DNA from: a virus
DNA length: 64,000 bases
Virus record (IMG/VR): IMGVR_UViG_3300046167_000873
Span: 62,001-126,000 of that record
Reading direction: 5' to 3' (one strand)
Shown here: piece by piece, positions 37,090 to 45,107 of the stretch
Numbering within the stretch: position 1 is the first letter of the stretch
Layout of the letters: each line of letters opens with the position of its first letter
Translations under genes and position numbers: made by a program
Notes under the pieces: generated by a model
The model's input: the letters and a program-made list of their open reading frames with translations, nothing else
The model's database searches: none
What the model was told of the DNA's origin: nothing

Positions 37090-37671
37090 TTAAATGTTTG
37101 GCAGACCGTCAACTGTATTTTCGACATTATCAAGTGTCCCTCCAACCTCTGATACATCATCGACGACACCTTGTATTTCATCAGTTACGTCTGTAATACC
37201 GGCCTTTTCTAATATATCATCTTTTATTGTTTCTGCTTTTGCAAGCGCTTTGTTTGCTTGATCAATCAATTCATTTTCAATATCTCTCATTGCGCTTAAA
37301 ACTGCTTGCTCAGTACAAAACTGTAATCTATCAACCGCTGATGTAACAGAACTTGCAAGACCAGCTAAAGCACCTGCAAGTTGTGCAAGCTCAATTGCTT
37401 GTTTTGCCATAAGTTCTACTTGCGCAGCAATTGGTCCACCTACAACCTTTGAAGCCCAAGTAAGAATATCTAAAGGATCAGTTGGCAAGTCTACAAGAGG
37501 CGCCCATTGACTTGCGATATTAGTAATAGACTCTGTCTTTTGTTCTATAACACTGGTGATATCCTTTACCGCAGTATCAACATATCCCTGGATTGCCTGA
37601 CAGCTCGTGGCCGCATCGATATCTTCAGTTAGTTCTTCTATGTACGCAGTACTTTCGTTTACACTCGCCAT
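37090..37671 (-). CDS. Helical protein next to gp5, unknown function
   Basis: 193 residues, MASVNESTAYIEELTEDIDA onward, predominantly helical with a small hydrophobic Ala/Leu/Gly centre (IELAQLAGALAGLASSVTSA) and two Cys. Similar proteins directly after gp5 are conserved in marine T4-like phages; role in hub assembly is plausible but unproven. No signal peptide. Confidence 0.65.
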   Translation of the reverse strand: MASVNESTAYIEELTEDIDAATSCQAIQGYVDTAVKDITSVIEQKTESITNIASQWAPLVDLPTDPLDILTWASKVVGGPIAAQVELMAKQAIELAQLAGALAGLASSVTSAVDRLQFCTEQAVLSAMRDIENELIDQANKALAKAETIKDDILEKAGITDVTDEIQGVVDDVSEVGGTLDNVENTVDGLPNI

Positions 37672-37682
37672 TCTTATGCGCC

Positions 37683-39197
37683 CTACGTGATTGCTGTTAC
37701 GATACCGGCTATGACAGTAACTACCTTACCATCTGCCGAAGTAAATGAGCCTGATGCACCTTTTGTTGTTCCTAGGTTACCATCAACTTTAATGCCGCCG
37801 TCTACGTAAATACCAGCATTAATAACTAAACCGCCTTTTGCTTCTATCTTTTGAAACCCCTCAACAACAATATTACTGTCTTCTTTTACTGACATATAAT
37901 GTTGTTGTTGAATAGTTGTTATTTGTGCACCACCAACAATTGTCTTTTGGTTATTAGCAACTGTCAATATAAAATTATTCTTGTCCTCAATCGGAGCAGG
38001 TGTTAATCTGTACTCATTTGCCGGATCTACACCAACACTCAATACATAGTTATTGCCAGTTGTTTGTATTGTGTTATTAGATACATCTAAATATAGGTTA
38101 TTGCTGTCAATTGCACCTGTTTGATAGTTGTCCCTACCGTTATTATTTTTTCGATTATCAGGTGTTTGATCCCAACCAATTGTCCAGTGTGCAGTGTTAC
38201 CTATCTTTTGGGTTGACGTGTTTGCAACTTCTACGTTGTGATCTCTTAAAAGCAATTGATTCTTATCTTTAACAACGACCTCAAAAGAAGAGTCCATTGT
38301 CTTTTTGCTACGGCGACCTAAGTAATCGTCTTCGGTAACTCCACCTGCTGTTACATAAGAATAACCAGATGGTCCAAAATCAGGCCACGTAGTTTTATCC
38401 TTGTCACCTGATGATCTTGTATCGCCGTCAAAGAATGGTGATGGACCATTTGATATCTCTTCGTAACAACCACTGCGATGCCAAATATGTATTCTTTCAT
38501 GCTTAGGTGTATCATCTATTTCTATTGCATGACCAGATTTAGTCGTGTACGTTGTGTTATATGGATATTCTGTTGAGTATGCCGTAGGGAATTCATCAAC
38601 TGGTGATTTTTTCTTTGGGTCATCTTTCCACAAAGTACTAACACTGTATGGTTCTTTTGGAAGTGTTTGACCAGATCCACCACGCTCTTTCTCGTCATCA
38701 AAGAAATAACCTTTTGCAAGAGAGCTTACATCATGAAACTTAAAGTTCTCTTCAGGTGGTTCTCTTAGATCTTGAAGCATCGATTGTGGATCACTACCAG
38801 GTTCAGGATACATCGACACCTTATGGTATGTTCCAAAGATCATTGGAATATTTGCTTCGTGGCCGTCTAAATAAAAGCCAAAGCAATAAGTCCCTACTGC
38901 GATACCAGTCGGTGATAAGCCAACAGCATCAATCCAATCAGGTACAAATGTTTCTTCATCATATTCTAGTTCGTTAATTTTCTTCCAAGATAAGCTTGCC
39001 GATTGGATTGCAGACATCGGATATGCCCACAAAAGATCTTCATCTTCTAAACCAAATGTTTCTTTTTTAAGACCTAACTCACCAGTTTGATCGTGGATAA
39101 CACGTATTTTAACTCGGCCTAATCTTTCCTCGTCTTTTATATCTACAACTCTGGCCATAAACCAGTGAAAAGAATCTCCGAGATTATAATATGACAT
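37683..39197 (-). CDS. gp5: Baseplate hub/needle protein gp5 (lacks lysozyme domain)
   Basis: 504 residues. The N-terminal OB-fold is visible as FMARVVDIKDEERLGRVKIR and VGTYCFGFYLDGHEANIPMI, followed by a region with SGHAIEIDDTPKHERIHIWH, typical of VgrG/gp5-like spikes, and a beta-helical C-terminus (KIEAKGGLVINAGIYVDGGI). T4 gp5 has a lysozyme insert after the OB-fold; no lysozyme-like sequence is seen here. With gp27 (next upstream) it forms the membrane-puncturing hub. ATG 39197 follows GGAGAG at a good distance. Confidence 0.85.
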   Translation of the reverse strand: MSYYNLGDSFHWFMARVVDIKDEERLGRVKIRVIHDQTGELGLKKETFGLEDEDLLWAYPMSAIQSASLSWKKINELEYDEETFVPDWIDAVGLSPTGIAVGTYCFGFYLDGHEANIPMIFGTYHKVSMYPEPGSDPQSMLQDLREPPEENFKFHDVSSLAKGYFFDDEKERGGSGQTLPKEPYSVSTLWKDDPKKKSPVDEFPTAYSTEYPYNTTYTTKSGHAIEIDDTPKHERIHIWHRSGCYEEISNGPSPFFDGDTRSSGDKDKTTWPDFGPSGYSYVTAGGVTEDDYLGRRSKKTMDSSFEVVVKDKNQLLLRDHNVEVANTSTQKIGNTAHWTIGWDQTPDNRKNNNGRDNYQTGAIDSNNLYLDVSNNTIQTTGNNYVLSVGVDPANEYRLTPAPIEDKNNFILTVANNQKTIVGGAQITTIQQQHYMSVKEDSNIVVEGFQKIEAKGGLVINAGIYVDGGIKVDGNLGTTKGASGSFTSADGKVVTVIAGIVTAIT

Positions 39198-39290
39198 CTA
39201 TCTCTCCATTATCCTAATGATTTACCAAACTGATCTGGCTTTCGTAACTCATAGACCATTGTATGCACAAATTCATTTGCTTCATTTTTA

Positions 39291-40484
39291 TCACAGCGAT
39301 GTTTTAACGCTGTTATCATATAGTTGTTTCGAGAATATTTCTACTTTCTTAGGTGCTCTTCCTGATAGACCTGATATTTCTGGAAGATTTAATTGCACAA
39401 TATCGCCTACCTTTATATCTGTATTACCATAGACTCTAATTCGTACACCTTGCTGTGTCATTCTTTCAATAAACGGTCTTTGATAGTGTAGGTTTTTGTT
39501 GTGCTCCATTTCAGGCCGTAAACTATCTGTAACTGCCATACGGGTTACACTTGGTAATTGCTGTGTAAACGCATTAAAATCAGGACTATTTAAATCAATG
39601 CCTTGATCAATTGCTGTATAGCTACCATGATCTGATATATTGATATATTCTTCAGTATTAAAATATGTACCACGAAAAATATCAAACTCGCGATACTGAT
39701 TTCTCATTGCACCTTTTTTTGTTTTTTCTGCTTGTTGGCCCTGACTCATTACTTCATAAGATAGTATTTCCCATGCATTAACATTTAGTTTAAAGTCAGC
39801 TTTGTTACCTGTTCGATACTCGTACTTCTTTCCGGCCGCACCAGCTTTACGATCAGCGATTAATTTTTCAATCGTCTGGAAATGATAACCTTGATTGTCT
39901 TCATAAAAAACAAAAACACTTGACAGGTATTTTTGTGATACGGCTCTTTCTTTAATAACGTCAATAATCTGAAAAGGTCTCTTGTTATTTACAACGTAAT
40001 CAAAGTGGCCTTTTGTTTGCTCAAGTGTTACTAAAGGTGTTCCTGCTGACATATCAACGTTTAACAATGTAGCAAGTGCAATATCGTACTTCATGTCAGT
40101 ATATCTTTTTGTAAACGACATTGAAGAGTTCTTGAGAAAATCCTTTGTGACACAACGTAAAACATATGAACGAAGATTTGCCATATCGTTTGTCTTCATG
40201 TTTTGAATGGCGTTGATCATAAAGTTATATGTAATAGCACCTCTCGATGGTGTTTGGATTGTTACTTCTATTGTTTCTTCACCACCGAGAGGATAATTAT
40301 TAATTAACTCAATACCGTCAGTAATATAAAAGTCTGCCGTTACGGTGTAGTTATCAAGGTCTTCATAAATATCAAAGCTTGATACTTGCGCATATATATT
40401 GAGCTCGTCGGCACCACTAAACTTTTTAAGTGATACCTTTTTACCAACAATAATAACCTTGCCCGCATCGTATACATTACTCAT
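39291..40484 (-). CDS. gp27: Baseplate hub protein gp27-like, 3' end in shifted frame (true end near 39209)
   Basis: 397 residues as read (T4 gp27 is 391). The position before gp5 and after gp53/gp48, the size, and domains such as VSSFDIYEDLDNYTVTADFY and RTPFIERMTQQGVRIRV-like sequence followed by TDIKVGDIVQLNLPE fit a hub/gpD-like protein. The last 21 residues (about KQLYDNSVKTSL) look wrong: the +1 frame continues NNYMITALKHRCDKNEANEF, VHTMVYELRKPDQFGKSLG to TAA at 39209-39211, matching the usual hub ending. So the gene probably spans 39209-40484 with a frame break near 39330. Confidence 0.72.
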   Translation of the reverse strand: MSNVYDAGKVIIVGKKVSLKKFSGADELNIYAQVSSFDIYEDLDNYTVTADFYITDGIELINNYPLGGEETIEVTIQTPSRGAITYNFMINAIQNMKTNDMANLRSYVLRCVTKDFLKNSSMSFTKRYTDMKYDIALATLLNVDMSAGTPLVTLEQTKGHFDYVVNNKRPFQIIDVIKERAVSQKYLSSVFVFYEDNQGYHFQTIEKLIADRKAGAAGKKYEYRTGNKADFKLNVNAWEILSYEVMSQGQQAEKTKKGAMRNQYREFDIFRGTYFNTEEYINISDHGSYTAIDQGIDLNSPDFNAFTQQLPSVTRMAVTDSLRPEMEHNKNLHYQRPFIERMTQQGVRIRVYGNTDIKVGDIVQLNLPEISGLSGRAPKKVEIFSKQLYDNSVKTSL

Positions 40485-41356
40485 TATTTTAGTACTTCCG
40501 TTAGACTAAGGTTTATATCATCTGCGTAATAGTTTTCAACAAGACTTAGGTCTCTCTTTTTCTCGTTTAAATCTTCTTCGTATGAGTAATAACTATATTG
40601 ACTATAATAGACTTCCTCATCGACAGGTATGCATTGTTGCAAAAGAATATATGAATCAAAGTCTATTTCAACCTCTACACCAGATTTCTTACCAACAAGC
40701 GTATAGTTACTTAATCTTTCAAAAGATCCATTAATGTTTTTCAGTATGATACCTGTTGAATTTGCACTAGATACCGTAGCTGTCTGATCAAGATTATTTT
40801 TAATGTAAACATTTTCATTGTCATCAAATGTTATTGATTGCTCTGAAGTGAATGATAAAGAGATAATGCGGTTTGTTGTGACATATAAATCTTCTTTAGA
40901 TCGAGAGTAACCAACAACTCCGGTTGGTGAAACAATAGGCTGCCAATATTTCTTTTGATTACCAGGTAACGCTTGATAAGCACTTAGCGCTAAAATATTA
41001 TCAATATATGCAGCATAGTTTGTTTTATACGTCAATATACTTTTTTGTGCTTCTTCGATTGATCCATATTTCTTTTTAATAAAGCTTGTAAAATCAGTGC
41101 TGTTTAGTGGAGTACCGTAATAAGGATCTACGATATCATTTGCGAGATAGATTAACCAATCAAAATCGACGTCATTATAATAGTCATGTGCAAGGTGTTG
41201 TATGTTATCATCTTCTTTCATCGTGTATTCATAAAAGGCTTCATAGAATCCCTTTACGTTTGAGTTAAAATCAACACGCTTTAAGATATTAACACCTACA
41301 GTTCCACGGTAATCTATGAGTGGAAATTTACGGAAATACTCTTCTCTATTTGACAT
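40484..41356 (-). CDS. gp53: Baseplate wedge protein gp53
   Basis: 290 residues from ATG 41356 (MSNREEYFRKFPLIDYRG); an earlier TTG (41380) overlaps gp48 and is less likely. The core FNSNVKGFYEAFYEYTMKED and YYNDVDFDWLIYLANDIVDP followed by YYGTPLNSTDF is the gp53/LysM-like wedge signature (T4 gp53: GNPQLYWVLL..YDPYYGW). T4 gp53 is 196 residues, so this version carries ~90 extra residues (about 190-260). It joins adjacent wedges. Confidence 0.85.
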   Translation of the reverse strand: MSNREEYFRKFPLIDYRGTVGVNILKRVDFNSNVKGFYEAFYEYTMKEDDNIQHLAHDYYNDVDFDWLIYLANDIVDPYYGTPLNSTDFTSFIKKKYGSIEEAQKSILTYKTNYAAYIDNILALSAYQALPGNQKKYWQPIVSPTGVVGYSRSKEDLYVTTNRIISLSFTSEQSITFDDNENVYIKNNLDQTATVSSANSTGIILKNINGSFERLSNYTLVGKKSGVEVEIDFDSYILLQQCIPVDEEVYYSQYSYYSYEEDLNEKKRDLSLVENYYADDINLSLTEVLK

Positions 41357-41357
41357 T

Positions 41358-42566
41358 TTATTGTCCGTCGTAATTTTCAACTTCTTGGAAGTTTAAGCCT
41401 AAGTTAATTGATACTGGATTTCCATCAACAAAATAAGCACTCGATCCTTCAGCAGAAAAGTTAATATTGAGTTGACTTACCATTGATCTTTTAAATGTAC
41501 CATACATCCATGTATCACCATCGCCGTTGACTTTAGGCTTTACTAAAAATGGATATTCTAGGTAACCGTTTAAATCTTGAGGAATTGTAAATGCACGAAG
41601 AACTGAAAGAATAGCTTTTATCATATTAGCATCTTCTTGTGATCGTGGCACCATTTTCCAATTCCATTGAAACTGGCGTAAATCCATACCTTTAAAGAAT
41701 ACCGATGGGTGTGGGTTTGGTATACCGCCTATAAGTTGACCAGCAAGACCACCAGCAACAGGATCTACAGATTCTAAACCAGTAAATGCCGCTCTTCCTG
41801 CAACCTTTGATACAGCACCATCCCCGAGAGCATCCTTTACTCTGCCGACAATATTATCACGATCGCTAGCAGTTCCGGCTGCACTTGGTTCTATCATTTT
41901 AAGTAATTGACCATGAACACCAGTATCAGCATCATCTAATCTAATGCTAGATGTAAATGAAAAGTTTTCAGGTAGAGGTAAATGAATATTGGTATACCCA
42001 CCAACTGATCCTGGAGCAAATGGATTTGTTCGGCTATACTTTGCAAATTGTAATGTTATCCAAACAGGTGCATAAGTATCGAGATCATTAGGAAACTGAA
42101 GACCAGCATAACTTAAATCGAGCATATCTAAATCTTCTAGAACAGCACCAAGAATATCTGATTTGTTTCTCTTAATAACTTCATCAGCGCTCTTTCTTTT
42201 GGTGAGTGGTCTATTCTTTGAGTTTGCTACACTATTCCTAAATTTATTTTCTACGTTGTGTATTGCATTCTTATCTTGTATTACTTTAGGAATTATACTG
42301 CCAATAAACTCTCTAGAATTCTTACGAACAGCTCCAGCAGATTCTAGGTTTTGTGAAATACTTGCACCGATTTCCATGGTCGATCGAGCAGTGTTATTAA
42401 TATTAGACAGTGCAGTTGAAACACTACCATTAATTTTACCAGGTGTCGCTGTAATAGACACTCCGGTATTTGTAATCGCGCCTATTTGGGTTTTTTCAAT
42501 AAAAGAAAGCTTTTGACTCAACTGCCCGGTATCTGGTCCGATTTGTTTTAGTTTAGTATCAGTCAT
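41358..42566 (-). CDS. gp48: Baseplate tail tube cap protein gp48
   Basis: 402 residues (T4 gp48 is 364). The C-terminal half has HPSVFFKGMDLRQFQWNWKM and VPRSQEDANMIKAILSVLRA, a conserved tube-like domain of gp48, plus VSINLGLNFQEVENYDGQ. It caps the hub and starts tube polymerisation together with gp54. It is the first gene of the minus-strand block, divergent from gp4 across only 23 bases; AGGGA five bases before ATG 42566 serves as ribosome site. Confidence 0.85.
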   Translation of the reverse strand: MTDTKLKQIGPDTGQLSQKLSFIEKTQIGAITNTGVSITATPGKINGSVSTALSNINNTARSTMEIGASISQNLESAGAVRKNSREFIGSIIPKVIQDKNAIHNVENKFRNSVANSKNRPLTKRKSADEVIKRNKSDILGAVLEDLDMLDLSYAGLQFPNDLDTYAPVWITLQFAKYSRTNPFAPGSVGGYTNIHLPLPENFSFTSSIRLDDADTGVHGQLLKMIEPSAAGTASDRDNIVGRVKDALGDGAVSKVAGRAAFTGLESVDPVAGGLAGQLIGGIPNPHPSVFFKGMDLRQFQWNWKMVPRSQEDANMIKAILSVLRAFTIPQDLNGYLEYPFLVKPKVNGDGDTWMYGTFKRSMVSQLNINFSAEGSSAYFVDGNPVSINLGLNFQEVENYDGQ

Positions 42567-42575
42567 TGATATCCC

Positions 42576-42583
42576 TATAAATA
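42576..42583 (+). promoter_or_regulatory. Late promoter element TATAAATA upstream of gp4
   Basis: Exact TATAAATA on the plus strand, only six bases before the gp4 ATG. Transcription would begin at about the start codon, giving an mRNA with little or no leader. It is the only clear plus-strand late promoter at the head of the 42.6-47.6 kb block. Confidence 0.6.
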
Positions 42584-42589
42584 GCTACT

Positions 42590-43027
42590 ATGAAAACATA
42601 CAAAGGTTATTTTAAACCCGAAAACTGCCAAAAATATAAAGGTGATCCTTCTAACATTATTTATAGAAGTCGCTGGGAGCTCGTTTTTATGCGTTATTGT
42701 GATAAGCACCCAGATATCTTAAAGTGGTCAAGCGAAGAAATTATTATACCTTATAAGTCTCCAATTGATGGAAGGTATCACCGATATTACCCTGACTTTT
42801 ATATAAAGAAAAAGAATCGCCAAGGAAAAATCGAAGAGGTGGTTATTGAGATTAAGCCAAACGCTCAAACAAAAGAACCAAAACCACAAAAGAAGCTCAC
42901 TAAACGTTATTTATCTGAGGTGCAAACTTGGGGTATAAATAAATCTAAGTGGATAGCTGCAAATAAATATTGTAAAGAAAAGGGATGGGAATTCACAATA
43001 ATGACCGAAAAGGAATTAGGGTTATAA
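42590..43027 (+). CDS. gp4: Head completion protein gp4
   Basis: 145 residues (T4 gp4 is 150). FKPENCQKYKGDPSNIIYRS and RWELVFMRYCDKHPDILKWS followed by YYPDFYIKKK and VVIEIKPNAQ are diagnostic; the PDF...EIK pattern is a TnsA/PD-(D/E)XK-like nuclease fold. gp4 finishes the filled head before tail attachment. No Shine-Dalgarno is visible and the late promoter is six bases upstream, suggesting leaderless translation. TAA abuts the next ATG. Confidence 0.9.
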   Translation: MKTYKGYFKPENCQKYKGDPSNIIYRSRWELVFMRYCDKHPDILKWSSEEIIIPYKSPIDGRYHRYYPDFYIKKKNRQGKIEEVVIEIKPNAQTKEPKPQKKLTKRYLSEVQTWGINKSKWIAANKYCKEKGWEFTIMTEKELGL

Positions 43028-43642
43028 ATGGCACGCAGAGAATCTAAATATCTGTTTCAACAGATATCAAAAGAAGGCGAAGCTGTCGGTATTAAGCCAG
43101 GATCGATCGACTCTAGAGATTGGTTTAGAGACCGAGCAATGGATATTACTAGAGTTAACGCACAAAGGCTTATGACAAACAAGGCATCGATGTATCCAAA
43201 TCTCACTGAGATGGATGCTGGCAGAATGTATATGTTTTTCTATGATCCTAAGCACAAAGACAAACTACCGTTCTATGATCGATTTCCGCTCATTTTTATG
43301 ATGGAAAAATATACCGATGGGTTTCTTGGTATGAACATGCACTATTTGCCATTGGTTTATAGGGCAAGATTGATGGATCATTTATATGATATTGAGCGCA
43401 ATGATACTCAAAGAGATAGTAAAAAGCTTGCACTTAGCTATGGTTTATTGAGAGCTGCTTCGAAATATAAATATTTCACCCCCACAGTAAAGCGTTATCT
43501 TACTGGCCATGTAAGGTCAAGGTTCTTGTATATCCCAGCAGAACAATGGGATATTGCTCTTATGTTGCCAACAGAGAGATTCAAGAAAGCGAGAAAAGGT
43601 ACTGTGTGGAAAGATTCTCGTAAGAAAATTAACCAGAGATAA
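43028..43642 (+). CDS. Conserved T4-like phage protein, unknown function
   Basis: 204 residues, MARRESKYLFQQISKEGEAV onward, basic, with FFYDPKHKDKLPFYDRFPLI and GMNMHYLPLVYRARLMDHLY. Such proteins lie next to gp4 in marine T4-like phages; DNA-end protection (gp2 function) is one possibility, but I see no similarity that decides it. The start codon follows the gp4 stop directly (TAAATG), so translation is coupled. Confidence 0.65.
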   Translation: MARRESKYLFQQISKEGEAVGIKPGSIDSRDWFRDRAMDITRVNAQRLMTNKASMYPNLTEMDAGRMYMFFYDPKHKDKLPFYDRFPLIFMMEKYTDGFLGMNMHYLPLVYRARLMDHLYDIERNDTQRDSKKLALSYGLLRAASKYKYFTPTVKRYLTGHVRSRFLYIPAEQWDIALMLPTERFKKARKGTVWKDSRKKINQR

Positions 43643-43647
43643 AACAC

Positions 43648-44175
43648 ATGCCATTGAACATCAATGAATTTAAAAGCTCGTTCAGTGAAAGTTTACCAAT
43701 AACACACTATGAAATGATCGTCAATCCACCTGGCAATGCCGGAGGTGGTCAAGAAATCAATCTTAGAACAGAAAGTATTATGTTGCCTGGTGTTTCTTTT
43801 TTCAGTGTTGATAATTATTCTGCGTACGGTAATGGTTTGATGTACAACATACCATACCGTTATAGCCCTCAAGAAATCTCAGTCGTCCATACTATAGACG
43901 AAGATGCTAATATGATTTCTATTTTTAGGGATTGGACGAATAAAATTATTGACTTAAATGGAGATGATAAGTTCGGCGCAAAGTATTTCAAAGATTATGT
44001 CGTTGAAGGGCAGATTATTGTCTTCAATAGACAGTTACAAAGTGCCACTAAAAAGATAAAGCTTTTTGATTTATACCCAATATCTGTAGAACCTATCAAT
44101 ATGAGTTGGGGACAAAATGATGATATAGCAAAATTAGCTGTATCGTATCGATTTACAAGATATGAAATGAATTAA
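43648..44175 (+). CDS. Tail tube paralogue, probable baseplate tube initiator (gp54-like)
   Basis: 175 residues, MPLNINEFKSSFSESLPITH onward. The N-terminus matches the gp19 of this phage (MPFNINTFK), and GVSFFSVDNYSAYGNGLMYN and IPYRYSPQEISVVHTID followed by SWGQNDDIAKLAVSYRFTRY mirror tube subunits. T4 gp54 is a larger tube-like initiator on top of gp48; since gp48 is adjacent, a gp54 role is likely. A minor second tube protein is the alternative. Confidence 0.75.
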   Translation: MPLNINEFKSSFSESLPITHYEMIVNPPGNAGGGQEINLRTESIMLPGVSFFSVDNYSAYGNGLMYNIPYRYSPQEISVVHTIDEDANMISIFRDWTNKIIDLNGDDKFGAKYFKDYVVEGQIIVFNRQLQSATKKIKLFDLYPISVEPINMSWGQNDDIAKLAVSYRFTRYEMN

Positions 44176-44190
44176 TAATGGAGAAAAATT

Positions 44191-44898
44191 ATGTTACCTA
44201 AGATATCACAACCGTTATATGAAATTAATCAACCTTCGACCGGTGATATTCTTCAAGTTCGGCCGTTCCTTGTTAAAGAAGAAAAGATACTACTAGGAGC
44301 AAAAGAATCTGGTGATGGCAATGACATTTATATGGCGATTAAGCAGATCGTTAATAACTGTGTCACGAATGAAGGGTTTGACGTTAACGATATCCCAATT
44401 GTAGATATGAACTATATTTTTATTAAATTGAGAGCATTATCTGTAAGTCCAATTGTAAAGTTTAAAGTCCAAGATAGTACTGATAATATCGAGTATGAAC
44501 TTGAAATGGATTTAACTGAAGTAGAAATAAAGACTGACGAAGATCATAGCATGAAAATAGATATTGATGATCAGATTGGCATTATGATGAAGTATCCTAC
44601 TCCGTCACTTTCAGAAAAAGTAAAAGATATTGAAACAGAGGTTGAATTAACAACGGCAACAATTGAAGATTCGATAGATTATATTTGGGATGCTGATGAT
44701 GTTTATCCATGGAGAGATGTTGTTCAAAAAGAAAGAACAAAGTTTTTAGATGAATTACCTATTGAGATCTATAAGAAAATACAGTCTTTTTACAATACAG
44801 CTCCGAGGATTGAGCATGTTGTAACATATGAAAATAGTGAAGGTACGGAGAAGCGCGTTGTGTTTCGGGATTTGAACGATTTTTTTACGCTAGCCTGA
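44191..44898 (+). CDS. gp26: Baseplate hub assembly / tail chaperone gp26
   Basis: 235 residues (T4 gp26 is 208), of the T4_baseplate family type: MLPKISQPLYEINQPSTGDI then QVRPFLVKEEKILLGAKESG and IPIVDMNYIFIKLRALSVSP. Located just before the tape-measure candidate, the usual place of tail assembly chaperones. Its end reads LNDFFTLA, with a T TTT TTT heptamer at 44880-44886 and a coherent continuation in the -1 frame (44886-45098). The short form and a fused form of ~302 residues are both expected if slippage occurs. ATG 44191 has GGAG upstream. Confidence 0.85.
   Translation: MLPKISQPLYEINQPSTGDILQVRPFLVKEEKILLGAKESGDGNDIYMAIKQIVNNCVTNEGFDVNDIPIVDMNYIFIKLRALSVSPIVKFKVQDSTDNIEYELEMDLTEVEIKTDEDHSMKIDIDDQIGIMMKYPTPSLSEKVKDIETEVELTTATIEDSIDYIWDADDVYPWRDVVQKERTKFLDELPIEIYKKIQSFYNTAPRIEHVVTYENSEGTEKRVVFRDLNDFFTLA
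44880..44886 (+). promoter_or_regulatory. Candidate -1 ribosomal frameshift site T TTT TTT
   Basis: In the gp26 frame the codons GAT TTT TTT ACG place a perfect X XXY YYZ heptamer 10 bases before the TGA stop. After -1 slippage the reading FFYASLSYINLYNHYK runs into the gp51-like frame. A one-base deletion in a run of eight T would give the same picture. Confidence 0.6.
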
Positions 44899-45098
44899 GT
44901 TATATCAATTTGTATAACCATTACAAAATATTATTTGACATAACTCAGTATCACAAATTATCGATGACGGATATCAATGAAATGATTCCATACGAAAGAG
45001 AAATCTACGTCGATATGATCGTTGAAAAAATGAACACAGAAAAACAAGAACAGCTTGGTGGTGGTGGAGCAGGAGTTCCAATCGAAACCATGCTATAG
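44886..45098 (+). CDS. gp51-like tail assembly domain, probably expressed as -1 frameshift of gp26
   Basis: 70 residues in the -1 frame: YASLSYINLYNHYKILFDIT then QYHKLSMTDINEMIPYEREI, ending in an acidic/Gln/Gly tail. The motif (L/M)T-x-(I/L)-x-x-MIP-x-ER-(D/E)IY is what I know from small proteins after gp26 in marine T4-like phages. The only start in the frame is TTG 44910 without ribosome site, and the frame is open back through the slippery run, so synthesis as a gp26 fusion is the simplest reading. Confidence 0.65.
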   Translation, partial: YASLSYINLYNHYKILFDITQYHKLSMTDINEMIPYEREIYVDMIVEKMNTEKQEQLGGGGAGVPIETML

Positions 45099-45107
45099 GA
45101 AAAAAAC

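Noticed and set aside
42934-42941. TATAAATA on the plus strand inside gp4
   Set aside because: Encodes gp4 residues and lies 86 bases before the next gene, which is directly coupled to gp4; chance match is likely.
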